Position numbers and translations under genes: made by a program | Shown: one piece after another, positions 38,061-50,235 of the stretch | Layout of the letters: every line of letters begins with the position of its first letter | Numbering within the stretch: the first letter of the stretch is position 1 | DNA from: Setaria digitata | Lineage: Eukaryota; Nematoda; Chromadorea; Rhabditida; Setariidae | Direction: 5' to 3' | DNA: 64,000 nucleotides | NCBI GenBank assembly: GCA_003640385.1 | Contig: RCAB01000031.1 | Span: forward strand, 62,001 to 126,000 | Notes under the pieces: generated by a model | What the model saw: only the letters and a program-made list of their open reading frames with translations | Database searches by the model: none | Told to the model about the DNA's origin: nothing

Positions 38061-40087
38061 TTCTTGACTCTTTTCTCATTCCACGTAAATGCTTTTGTTA
38101 ATTTCCATCAAAATATGTCCCTTCGTCTTTCTTCTGCAGATGTAAATCTTCATGAAAAGAAATTGAAATATTTTGGAGATTAAACGGCGCAATGATCATG
38201 TGATAATGAAAGCACTTATCCGTTCAACTTTGTATTTCAAAAATAGAAGGTTTTGAATCCCATTAATTCAGATAGAAGGAGGAAATTAGTTTCTTTGTTA
38301 TCATTCTAGATGAGCGAAAGGTATAAGCTATTGTTATAATAGGCACAGAGTTATTAGGATGACCCTTCAAGATGACATTATTTAGCCAATATAAGTGTGT
38401 AATTGGTCACAGTTGGAGACAAGATCGCAGGGATTAGTATAGAGAGAGAGAGAGGATAAAGTTAAATATGATGATGATACGGATCAACTTACACTGGAAG
38501 CAACAATCGGTAGCATGATATCTCATCATCACACTACCCTTCTCTTTTCTCAGCCAAACAAAAAGGTTCTTGATCATGGCTGAGTGGATGCTTAGCCCTT
38601 ATCCACAAGTAAAGTATATATCCAAAGGCAAAATTTAGCTAACAGGAGAGGAAAAAAACAGGTGGAGGTGGGATGAAATTCGTAGAAGTAGAAAAACGAT
38701 CTAGCAATTTTCGATAAATTCCATTAAATAAAGTTAGTTTGGGTTAGCTACTAACACGAATGCTCTCTCTTCAGCGATATTTTGAAGTACTTTTGAAGTG
38801 CTGTCAACTCATCATTAATCTAGATATCTGTACTGATCCCCTATTCACCGGACACAATCCAATCAGAAATGATATTTTCAGCAATCAGAAAACGGCCACT
38901 GCTACTGTAATATACAAATAATTCAAATATATTTGTTGTCCCAATTCGTTACAATTTCATACGCTATACAATTGTGAATTTCTCAGACATAAACATTTCA
39001 ATCTTTAAAAACAACGAAATAAACAAAAAGAAATGATCCTTGAATTAAAATTTGGTTTATAACTTATCAGTCTTGTCATCTCTGCAGCTTTATCTCACGA
39101 AAAATTTAATCTCACTTCAGAGACAATAAAAGCAAACGAATTGATCATCGAATTTTTAAACTAATGACCTCTAAAACTTAACAGAATATTGCGCGTAAAT
39201 AATTGCATTTTTGAAATACATTCCAGTAAATTTGACATATCAAAAGTTTTGCTGAAACTAACACTTTAAAAAAAGTTAAAAATATGCAGGCCTTGCATCC
39301 CAACAATTCATTTAGACACTTAGCCACTTCTTTTTCTTTTCAAAAGGAAAGCCTAAATAAGTTGTTGCTAGTAAAAGTTGAAAAGAAGAACTGGTGCCAT
39401 TAAAAGAGTCATTTGTTAATGTAATAATAAAATGCAAAAACAACGAGGATGAAATGATAAAAAAAGTGATGCAGCAAGCAATCATAATAGGAGTGAAATG
39501 CAATGATAATGATAATTTTATTAAATTTTTTATTAAATTAACAGTAATCAAGAAGGTGAAGTGGGACATTTTGATGCGGTAAAGGGAAATTTCAGTAGAA
39601 TCTGACTTTTAGCAAAAAAAAAAAAGAAGTAGACATTTTAGAAGTAGTGTATGTATCTGTCTGTGTCTGCACATATCAGTCTGTCTCTTTAATTATTTAT
39701 TCTCCTTCTGTACATCTCGTCCATCCCGCAGGTGTGTGTACGGTATTACCGGTAGAGTAATCAAGCTTCCACCAACTCCGCCTTGATGTGCTGATATTTG
39801 GAGCTTAGTTTGATCCCGCCCTTATCCTAATAATTTCTCGATACAACAATCTCAATAGAGCGATACAACAGCCGATCATAACCAGTTATAGCTATAGCTA
39901 AATTTTTAAATCACTCGAACAGATTCAGACTTATCAGTTGCCCCCAGTGATTAATTAGCAAGTAATGATTCTATAACTAAAAAAAAAAAAAAAAAAAAAA
40001 AACGAATTGTGAAAAGCTTTACTTCAAATATTTGAATAAAATAAAATTTAATGACTTTTCTATCTTTAGATAAACCTCCCTCACAGG
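38061..40087. promoter_or_regulatory. Divergent intergenic region upstream of pha-2
   Basis: Two kb separating the start codons of two divergent genes (38060 minus, 40088 plus), so it should contain both promoters. It holds a short GA repeat near 38443-38454 and poly-A at about 39980-40002. No TATA box or factor site can be called with confidence. The ORF at 39394-39582 and its minus-strand partner look like chance. Confidence 0.4.
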
Positions 40088-43019
40088 ATGGCTTTTTTCA
40101 TTCACAATTTATTGCAACCAAACGAAGTCATCACCGAACAGTCATCATCAGTCAGGTTTGACTTTTTGCCTTGCTTTTCTTTTTTCCCTTATCATTTTTT
40201 GAGTTTTTTTTAAAAAAAAAAAAAAAGTTGCAAATATTGATTAGAATTTTGTCGAAGACATGAATTTTTTTGTTCTACTTTTCATTCCCGAAATAAAAGT
40301 TATTATGGGCCCGTTCTTTGACCAGAAATCATTAAAAGATAGGAATAAATTGGGAAGAAAAAGAGCTTTTTTGGTTTTCTTAAATCAGAAATATGAACGT
40401 TCAAGGAAATAATTTTAAGAAATAAAAACGAAAAGAAGACAAGAACCTTTAAATGCACTTGCTAATTTTTAATTAAAGTATGGAACTGTTTAGAATCAAA
40501 CTTTACAAATAACTTCCTAATTTTTAATCGCAGGAGATTCTCATCTCTTGAAATTATTATAAATCATCTAGAAGTGACTGTAATCAAATTCCATATCCAG
40601 TATTATTTTGCGAAATGAACTCCATGAGATATTTTATATGCCATCTTGTACAGTGTAGTAATGCTCAGAAAATTTTTTTCAAACTGCGAAAATATCGAAA
40701 TTTAATGAAATGCTTTGATTTTGAATAACTGAAAACCTACACAGTTTTTTAAAACCTTACTAAGTCCAGCGAGCTTAAATGGCATCTTATCAAACGCTGT
40801 TTTTAGAGGCACTTTGAATGAAACAGAATTTTGTGACGAGACACCCATGTCATGCAAAAGCCTGCAGGTTGCAAAATGTCCAGGTAATTTCATGGGTCCC
40901 TTCAATTCACCGGAGTGGTACCAAGCAATTAATTATGTTAGCATGGCTACTCAACGCATCAGTCATCAAATTAGTCATACAAATAACGACCATTATCCTG
41001 TCATTATCGGTGCGTGACTTTGGAAAATTTTTTTAATTCCGATCATATTTTAGACTCTGAACAGTGCCAAGATTACTTTAAACTAAAAAAAAAAAGGTAT
41101 TAAAATTTAATAAGACGCATTATGTAAGGAAGAGTTCTTGAATAACTTTCTTTGAAAGAAACCTCAAAGGTAAATGCCGGAAAAGAAGAGACAGCTTATT
41201 GTTACCGATGGCTTATTTTGGAAGGCATCTTGTGTCTTAAAGATTCATACACTGAATCCGTGCTCAAGAATCAATAGTAGGTCGCAAATCATTTTCTCTC
41301 TGTCTTTATTATTTTAAGTTAATGCGAAATTATAAAAATTCATCTCTTAATTACTAAATTAATACAGGAATATCGGTAGCCTGAATGTTCAAGAATGAGG
41401 CTAAAAATTTGATAATGCTTTTATAGCTAAAAATTAATCTTGTATTGAATTGGTAAACAGCAATTAATTAACTCATCATTTAAATACATAAGTAAAGATG
41501 ACTGATTTGTTGTCTTTGAATAGGGCGTTTAATCGAGCGGATTAAGTTTTTGTGGTAAATTCTCGTGAGAATATTAAGAAGGATGGTAGTTCATTATTTG
41601 ATTATACCGTTTTCATTCTGTAGAATTGCTGCTGATCCTTCTAAATTCCACTCTCTCCCTCTTTGCTTCCCTTTCACTCTCTTTTCCTTACCATAGTTTT
41701 GTTTGTTGCTTTACAATGTTTGTTTAACATTGATGCGGAAAGCTTTTGATGCGGATGACATTGTTTTAATCTGTTCCATCCTTGTTTTAATTTGCTCCAC
41801 TTCTATCCTTCTTCTATACCTAAGCAATTAGACTGGAATAATAAGCAGGATGGTTGAAAAGGCGACAGTACTTCATTAGCAAATAGATTCAGCTTGTTAC
41901 TGAGCACACATCAATGATGATTTATTTATTTATTTTTATAAATGATATTATAATTCGTGTAAGCATTTCGCGACATCTGATTAATTACTAAAATATTCAT
42001 GCAGTGTGTAATGTGACGAAAAACTTTTTTTTCAGTTTCAAAAAATAATGAGACTGATAGAAGTGACAAACAATCTCACCATTAGGTTTAAAAAAAATGA
42101 AAATCAGTATAGTATTTACAGTGTTTGTTAGATTCTAATGAACTGTTAACATAAACACTACAGCATTTTTCTCTTTTTTTTTTTTTTTTTTTTAAATATT
42201 TCTTTTGGGCTACCAGTTCAATTGCGAAACTTAACACAAATAACTGAAACTAACGTAAATATCCCTTTTTCAATCCTAATCATATCATTTGAACTGTGGA
42301 ACTAACCTTTTTCAGGATGGGATTCACGACTGCCATGGTTGCAGCCTTATATGCAGAAGTCACAACACAAACGGAAAGGTGGTCAAATTCGATTTACAAA
42401 TGAACAGACAGATGCACTTGAGCAAAAGTTTGATAATCATAAGTACTTGTCATCACAGGAACGGAAAAAATTAGCACGAAGTTTGCAGCTTTCTGAGAGA
42501 CAGGTCTTTCTGTTATGAATTTTTTCAAACTTTTGCAAATTTCCAGGCTCATCATATTTTTCCTTATTCATTTATTTACTTCTTTGGTCAGTTAGTTGGG
42601 TTGTTTTTTTTTTGATTCTATTCGTTCCAGTAGTGTCACAGGCAAAAATATTCTTTATTTTCCTTCATAACTGTTTGAAATAACCAGTATTCCGTGCTTA
42701 TCAGCGCATAATAATACTTAGGTACTATCTGATGATTTTATCTGTCGACTGTACATCTATTATCCATTCTGTGATATTGATTCCTATAAAAAATCTGACC
42801 TTTTCAATAATAGAATCGAAAAAAGAGAAATCAGAAAAAAAAAAAAGATTCAAATTCCAAGCGTTAAATCAGGTATTAAAGTAATTTTAGGTTAAAACGT
42901 GGTTTCAAAATAGACGAGCAAAATGGCGGAGAATTCGTAAGGATGAAGAAGATGATATTCGTCCTAATGCCACAATTCACCCAATACCGCAATTTATTCA
43001 TTACAGTCAGCACCTCTGA
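40088..43019 (+). CDS. pha-2: HHEX-type homeobox transcription factor
   Basis: Homeodomain transcription factor related to vertebrate HHEX; the C. elegans counterpart pha-2 is needed for pharynx (isthmus) development. Four exons, 40088-40155, 40807-41009, 42316-42503, 42891-43019, give 588 nt, 195 residues. Residues 3-9 (FFIHNLL) form an eh1-like Groucho-binding repression motif at the very N-terminus, as in Hex proteins. The homeodomain spans about 109-168 (KRKGGQIRFTNEQ ... VKTWFQNRRAKWRR), closely matching HHEX (KRKGGQVRFSND ... VKTWFQNRRAKWRR); the conserved intron before VKTWF falls inside helix 3. PWLQPYM just before it resembles the HHEX linker. After the homeodomain an acidic run (KDEEDD) and a short tail end at HYSQHL. 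The start is the only ATG giving the eh1 motif in phase. Assignment is firm for the homeodomain; exon 2 is poorly conserved. Confidence 0.94.
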
Positions 43020-44958
43020 TGTTTATGATTAGTTATCATATACCTAGTCTTACACTGAGTGATATTTACCATATGCTCCGTTCTACAAATTATGAGCCAA
43101 GTCTGCAACACTACCTTCTAACTCAAATTGGCCAATTTTTATCGAAGTGCTGCAGCATATTATTTGCAAAAAATATCACCGTATTATCATCCTCACAATA
43201 ACTTCAGTGCCATTAGAAGATATCTTATATTAATTAGCCTAATCATTAAAAGAAGGAATTGGAATATTACATGCACGGTAATGCTTGACACATTTCTGCA
43301 AAGTTCATGAAAGAGCCCTGATCATCGCTATTGAATTTACTAATTAATTGATTTTAATATAGTGATCAGGCCATCTGTATTGGATAAAGACAAATTCTCA
43401 GAGTTGCAAACGTTTAACGGCTCGAAATAAAATAAAATGGCTAACAGTCAATTAGAATCACTTCAGGAAAAGTATTGAGATTTATAATTATTATAATTCA
43501 AGAAATAATTTTTATCAGCAAACTTTGCACGGAAGTAATGATTTGTTAACATGTTTTTTGGCCTCATAGCTTAGAGATGATTCCCGATTCAAAGAAACAA
43601 GGGAAAAAAGTATTTGTTATTTGCACTTCGACGCTGTATGGTTTGATATAAGCATATTTTACTCTCGCAAATGCAGATGATTTATGTCAATCAATCAAGC
43701 TGGTTGTTTATATTAATATTTATCTGTAGAAATATTCAAAATCATATCATTTAACTTGCTAGGAAAAAATCGAAGAGCAGTTAATTGATTGATGCAAATC
43801 CTAAATTGAAAGATTTTTTTCTTCCCATGTATTTTTGATATTTTGTGAATGGGTTGCATAACATTCAAGGTGCACAAGTTTTTGCTTAATCTTTCATGTG
43901 TTTTGGCTTTGAAGACTTTGTTCAATTTCTATTTTTTGTGATTAATAGATTTTTTTTTTTTTTTTCTAAATTATTCTAGATAGTTAAGTTAGCAATGGAG
44001 TCTAAAAATAAGAATATTTAAATTTCTAAGAAATGCACTTTTGTTTTCAAATGTATGTCCATGTATGTATGTGATGGAAGTAATTTCTACTGTAAAAAAG
44101 AATTTCTTCAATAATTTCTCATTCTAATGAGCCGAAAATTTTTGTTTAAACGGAATATGGCTAATGATGTAATGAATACATACCTGTGTCTCTAGAATTA
44201 ACGAGTTTTTATAGTTTTTTGCTAAAACCAAAGCGATTTGGTAATTTTTATGTAGAAAATGTACATTTCAGAAGCTATTTTAATGAGCAGTTGAATAGTA
44301 GGATGACGGAGGTGAAGGAAGCCTACTACGAAGCTTTCGGTTTTCAGTTTTTGTCTGAATTTTCCAGTGATTGCATTTAATTTAAATGGAAAATTTTAGT
44401 ATTATTTAAATCAATCAAAGGACATTCTAAGTTTGCTATTTTTGAGAGCTGATATTAAAAGTGTTTTGCAAGACAAAAAGTTATTGCGATAGGTACTTTT
44501 AACTGATTCATTTGCTTCAGCAGCAATAGTAAACAGATAATGAAGCATTCAGGCTAACCGATGGCATTAGTAAAAAAGATCCTTAAGACTGATTATAGCT
44601 GAATATGTTCTTTACGTAAAATTTGCAGTCTTTTTCTAAAAAATTCATGCCAACGTTTTTTTTTTTTTTTGTTTTTTGTTTCGAACGATAACTGAATGGA
44701 AATTTTGATGAATGAGCCGCAAGCTTTTCCATCTGATCCTGTATGAATGATTAGTAAATTTCAAAGCTTAGAAACACATATTCCTCATTTTTTGTTGAGA
44801 AGTAAAAAGTAATAGGAAAGTTGAAAAAATGACAATTTGTAAATGTAATGACACTTGTTCGTAGGAATGATAGGAATCCGTTGGCGCAGTTTCTCATTCA
44901 TATTATTGCTTCATTCGCATCACTGACCAGTTAACAGTTTCCTTTGGTTACCTTGCAG
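43020..44958. other. Intergenic region downstream of pha-2
   Basis: No gene supported. The open frame at 44186-44380 would start with GTG and has no flanking splice sites. Contains ATGT-type repeats near 44051-44075 and a poly-T tract at about 44659-44670. Confidence 0.45.
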
Positions 44959-45376
44959 ATTCTGCTTGCGAGATAGCCTTCTGTTCCGTTCTCCTAACAA
45001 TTTCCATATCTCCTCACTGATGACTAACTGTTATCCTCAGAAGAAGCAAAGTGTAATTGTCTTGCGGGAAGTTGGAACGATGCCGAGCGGTGGCAATATT
45101 AGTTGGAATATAAAATTATCGAATTTAAGGATGTGTGTGCTTAAGTCTGTGAGTATGTGTTAATGTGTAGTGCAATTGGCTTCGAGAAATGTGTTGCATG
45201 GAGAATCGTTCCAAGACGAAAGGCTACACAGCTGAGGCTTTTCGGTCTTTCTGCCCTTCTCGTGCTGTTAGAGCTACGCGTGATGCATGCCAAGTTAGGA
45301 AGTGTTCCACTCTTAATAATGTCAAACTTGCATTCTCTTTTAGCGAGAAAAATTGAAGCATCGAGAGCGGCTGTAG
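44959..45376 (+). other. Coding-like segments upstream of the 45383 open frame
   Basis: A segment at 44959-45148 with a TTGCAG acceptor and a TCT|gtgagt donor reads FCLRDSLLFRSPNNFHISSL and onward without stop. A second open stretch in another frame starts at ATG 45189 (MCCMENRSKTKGYTAEAFRS) and stops at 45356. The first would join in phase to a weak acceptor at 45376 (GGCTGTAG) and continue into the frame at 45383. The region is richer in G+C than its surroundings, which suggests transcribed sequence. Whether it is coding, leader or chance is unclear. Confidence 0.3.
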
Positions 45377-45382
45377 AGCAAT

Positions 45383-45928
45383 ATGCTGGCACCCATCATC
45401 ACCAAGGATATGAATCCATTTCCATCCCAGAACCGGAAAGCCCGTAGTGTTCGAATGTGTTCTCAAGGCTTGGAGTCCTCGAAGATTACTGGATCTGTAA
45501 GTCGGAATCAAGATGCAGTCATGGCTAAGTCATTCAAATTGAAGCCCACGTCCACTCACAGTAGTAGCTCGATAGGCAAACCCACTATTTTGCCTTCCAT
45601 TGTGGAGGGTGTCGAGATGCCTTTGAATACGGTGTTATCCTGCCACTGTACTTATGAAGATGACGGTTCGAGAAATATTTTACTGCCTACTGCTTCAACT
45701 TCGACGTTAGTAATGATTCCAACAACGACAACAGCAGTGGCTACCACCGCATCGACGTCTCCATTACTTTTGGATTCCACATTTTCATCCACAGTCGGCA
45801 GAGGGAAAACAACGAAAGATACTACGAAGGAAGCAGCAACGGTAAGATTAGAAAGTAGAGGTATCTCCAGATTTCTCGATAATCTCCTGCTGAAATCAAG
45901 AGATGGAAATTCTGTGCCAGATGATTGA
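45383..45928 (+). CDS. Uncharacterised Ser/Thr-rich protein, 181 residues
   Basis: Single open exon ending at a TGA at 45926-45928. A strong acceptor (TTCTCTTTTAG) ends at 45342, and the first ATG after it is 45383, so this could be a trans-spliced single-exon message. Alternatively an upstream exon (44959-45148) joins in frame at 45377. The protein begins MLAPIITKDMNPFPSQ. It has a central hydrophilic part (GKPTILPSIVEGVEMPL), then a Thr/Ser/Ala-rich low-complexity stretch (PTTTTAVATTASTS), and ends in a basic segment (SRFLDNLLLKSRDG). No signal peptide or membrane helix is evident and no domain is recognised. Another frame is open across 45343-45447 (ending ESISIPEPESP), which makes the start uncertain. 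Confidence 0.5.
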   Translation: MLAPIITKDMNPFPSQNRKARSVRMCSQGLESSKITGSVSRNQDAVMAKSFKLKPTSTHSSSSIGKPTILPSIVEGVEMPLNTVLSCHCTYEDDGSRNILLPTASTSTLVMIPTTTTAVATTASTSPLLLDSTFSSTVGRGKTTKDTTKEAATVRLESRGISRFLDNLLLKSRDGNSVPDD

Positions 45929-48900
45929 GTTCCAATAATTTAGATATTGAAACTCTCCCATAATGTCAACTTGTAAATAACTGTACTTGTATAATTTCTC
46001 ATTTATTTGCAACTAAACGATTTTGCTTTCTTATTTGTTTTTCATGTAGGTAGTAACGAATAGTATTTAATAATGTAAGCTTTGCTCCTCGATTCCTGCA
46101 AATTTCATATTCTAATAATACCTTATTTAAAGCAGCATTTTTTTTTTCTTTTTTAGCTTAGATGAATCAATTTAAGAAAGGAAAAAATTTGTGTAGAATG
46201 CCATTTTGCTGAGTTATTTAACTTATAGGATTAGGATTCACTTGTTTTATAATTAGCTTTATCTTGTTTTACCGGGCGTTTTTCGTTATTATAAACGTAC
46301 TTTTCTTTCTTCCTTCTAACATGCTTTCCTTTGATATTTTCAGTGCTATGAGCTACGAATTGTAAAACTTTTCACAATTTCTTTTTTTTTTTTTTAGAAC
46401 AGAAGGGATAGAAATTTAGTAACTATCAATTTAGATAAACTATAAAGCAATGAAAATTAACGCTTTGTTTGCTTTGCACCAGCAAGAATAAAACAGCTTC
46501 CAATTGTTTTTCAGCAAATTTTCTTTTTTAAAACAAAATACTGTATTTAGTAGGAATGAAAAGTATTTAATAATTACTTTTAAAGTTTTATGATTATTTC
46601 CTTTTACATTTTTATATAATTTACGAGAATTATCAGGATTGTCCTATCACTTACTAAAAGCTTACTTAATGCCTTCATAATTTAAAAACCACAGAACATT
46701 CCAAAAAAATTCTGCATTTCCAGCTGCAAAATCGTTTTACATTCCATTTTTTCAATCAAGGTTTTGGAAACTCATTTACTCGCCTGGTCGTCCATTAAAG
46801 AATTTGTTGCTTCTTCAGAAGATTTATTTTGCTGCTCTTCAATATTACTCAGTTCTTGCTATTATCTAGTTCTAGACAGAAACGTTGGATTGATAAATTT
46901 AGTTTTGCAGTACTGAAATGGAAAATTTAAAAATTATACATTGTATAGCTATGACTCTCAAGTTTCTTGCTCATCACAAAATCTAGCAGTCCATGTTAGC
47001 TTATCAACTTTTAATAAGCACAATCACTTAGAAGCAATTTTCATTGTTAGTGGACTCTACGATGGGTTAGATTTAAATAGAAAATGATTTTAGCTTACAT
47101 CACTTGCTATTTAATAAAGAAAAAAATGTGAAGGTATTTCAATGTTTCCTGCAGAAATTAAGCTTTTCTAAATTTTACTAACCGGTAGTCGAATAAAGTG
47201 ATGGGTAGCTACCATAGCTATAGTAATTTTTAGATGTCAACTTGAAGAAATATCTACCAGTAAGAAATGATTGAATTGCATTGTGTAAGGAAAGGAGAAC
47301 ATGATGATTTAAGCATCCAAAAAGTTAATTTATTGAAAGTGATCAGTTTTTAAGCCTGCGTTGTTTAGTAAGCCTGGATTTGCTACTATTTCTATACTGG
47401 GGATTGCTGTTGCTTATGGATTTGCTTATAAGAAGTAATAAAAAAAACTGAGAGAATTAAAATAAATTTAATAAATATTTCAAATAAATAAAAATTGTAT
47501 TTCGGCTTGTCGAGCTAAGAAAAATGCTATCTCTTAGTCATCGTCTAATTTCTTTTCATATCCTTTCAGGTCAACTGGTAAAATACGGTCAAAGTTCTTT
47601 TAGACTTATTCCAAAAAAAAAAAAAGAAAGAAAAGCAACGGTTGAAATATCAGACAAATTTGTATTTTGGAATCTCTTTTTTGCTGACAGCTGACAAATG
47701 ATGCTTGTTCTTTTCGTTAATAATAAGCATGTTCCGTTTTCTTTTTCTTTCTTTTTTCTTTTTTTTTAAAAACTTTAAAGACAAGCTGAAATGGTGCAAA
47801 CAAACTTTCCAAATAGTAATTCACATAACGTTTTATAGGTAGCCAATTTGCTTTTTTCGTCTTACTTTAAAAAAAAAAAATTTTTTTAGTTTTTGCTATT
47901 TTATTCATTCGTTTCAGTTTGTTTTATTACTAGTAAATTAATTCTTTCATTCATATATATATATATATATATATATATTTTTCATAGATATATATGATTT
48001 TTGAAAGTTGTATTAATTTTTCAAGTTTTCCTTGAAATGACAAAAAAAAAAATGAAAAGTTGGCCAAACAGGGAGACTAAGTGTAAGAGATTCTGTTTTA
48101 GGCTATGAGATGGTTTCTAATCTGTTTGTACAAATAAATGCACAGTTGAAATATTTAGCTGTGGATGGGATAAATATGGTAAAAAATTCCAAATTGTAAG
48201 ATTTTTTGCAAAATTTCTAAGAGTCATTTTTGTGACTGTGAAAACCGAAGCATTTTGGCATGATGTCAATAATTAGAATCGCCTAACACTTTTTAGTTAC
48301 GTTCCCCAAATCAAATTTCAGACTAAAACTCTCTCATGAATTTTCCTTATTTTTGCTGCAAAGTATCAGAACAGTGTCTTTGTTTTAAAATTAATCAGGA
48401 AAAACAGTGCCCGATTATTTTATGGCATCAAGACTAAATATATCCAAGTCAAATTTTAACAAAAATCATATTACTCTATTTTTTATTGCCAATTAATTTG
48501 TAACTAAGCTTCAAATGGATTTCCTGACCTTTTCCCTCCGTTTCCTTCTAATACTTTTGATCCGAAAGCTTAGAAGAGCAACGTCTCCTAAGCGGATCAA
48601 AAGTCATATTCTTGAATTGTTCTCATTCTCTTGTGGTGATTCCTTACCTCGAACATTACGCTGATCGAATGAAAACAATTGGTAATTTCTCTTTTAATGA
48701 AGTAAACGACTCAAATTTATAAATTAAAGCACAAGTGTCATTGAATGTTACGACTAGCAATCAATTTAGAAGTAGAGTTGAATTTACAACATCATGAAAC
48801 AAGTCAGTAGACCATCGTAGCATCACTTTTTTTGTGGAGAACTTAGAAGCTTGGTCTCTTAGTAAAATTGGTGTTTTTCTTTTTTATTTTTATTTTTGTC

Positions 48901-50235
48901 GTTCTCTCCAACTTAATGTTAACCAAGCGACAGATCATTTTGCAAATTCTGTGGGATTAAATTAATTTGGAGCCAGTTTTCTTTCAGTATTCAGTTTGCT
49001 AAATGAATGAGAATGAAATTATTTCAATCAAAGCAAACTACTGAAATTGAGTAAATGGATAAGTTATCTTATTAATGATTGTCAGATTTAGAATCCAAGG
49101 AATACAAACCACAAGATTTGATCTGAAGCATTAGATAAGGAGACATTTAGTTTTCTTTTTTTCTCCTTCTCCATCTTTTTTTTTTCTTCTCCCCTTTTTT
49201 ACTGTTACCTTCTTCCTATTTCCTGAAAAAATTTACAACTTGAAGCTCGAAAGTGGTATCTGGGAAAGTGGTTTTGAAACCCAAAATACTTCAAGAAGAC
49301 CTAAAAAAGTTACAGAAAGCATTGTAAGAATTGAAAGACGTGCAAATGGAATTGAAATCGACTGATTGTTAATTACCTGAATAATCAAAACTGGCCTACC
49401 GAATATATTTCAGGCTTGATAATTTAACTGCCATTATAAATTTGATTAAAGAAACGATTCATATTCATGTACAAAAAAATTTCAAAAAATTTAAGAACAT
49501 AATGAATGTTCAACAACATGAACCATACTTCGACTTAAGCGTGGCTTGTCAAGTTAAATTTCAATTTCCAAAATATTCCCCATGTTAGTTCTTCCACTCC
49601 TATTTAAACTGCAAGAACTTATTGGCTTTCAAAACTGTTTTGATTAATTAATTTAATAAAAGTAAAGCTAGTTTGGTACCAAATAGCGAAATTTAGCAAG
49701 TAATTCTTGTTTCTGTTTGTTAATGAATTCAAGAATATTCGCGAAGCTATTGAGGTCTTGCAATACAAACATCAGTAAACATAATGAACTACTGTTTCAG
49801 TTCTGTTGCAGTAGTTAAAAGTTAGTTGAAAATTTTCATCCTTTGGAATTGAACGTTCATATAGTATTTCAAAGACAACTAATTATCTCATCCTAACTAT
49901 TTAACTAATTTTAATTAGTTGTCAAGACGAAATTCCCCTATGTTACTGATATTAACAGAGGAAGAGTATCTAATAAATTTCAGTAACTTCGGTCATGTGA
50001 AATAGTTCTTCATACAAATTATCCTAACTGCTCATATGAAAGAAAGTGAAGGCATTAAACAGATGTTTTTATTCAGTTTCTTAGGCAGTTCGTTGGAACT
50101 TAAATCAACAACGACCATAGCGGTATTAAGTAATCGGGTAAATAAGTATCAAGCAACCGTACTTCATACAATAAATAAATTGAACAACACATTATGATAC
50201 TTGTCCACCTTAATTTTCTGATTTTCTTTCCAAAA
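45929..50235. other. 4.3 kb gene-poor intergenic region
   Basis: No exon recognised on either strand. AT-rich with poly-T tracts (46380-46396, 47751-47767) and an AT microsatellite at 47953. It should include 3' ends of the flanking convergent genes. Confidence 0.5.
47953..47978. repeat. (AT)n microsatellite
   Basis: Perfect dinucleotide repeat of 13 units in intergenic DNA. Confidence 0.95.

Noticed and set aside
44186..44380. 64-codon plus-strand ORF
   Set aside because: Starts with GTG, lacks splice context, and shows no recognisable motif.
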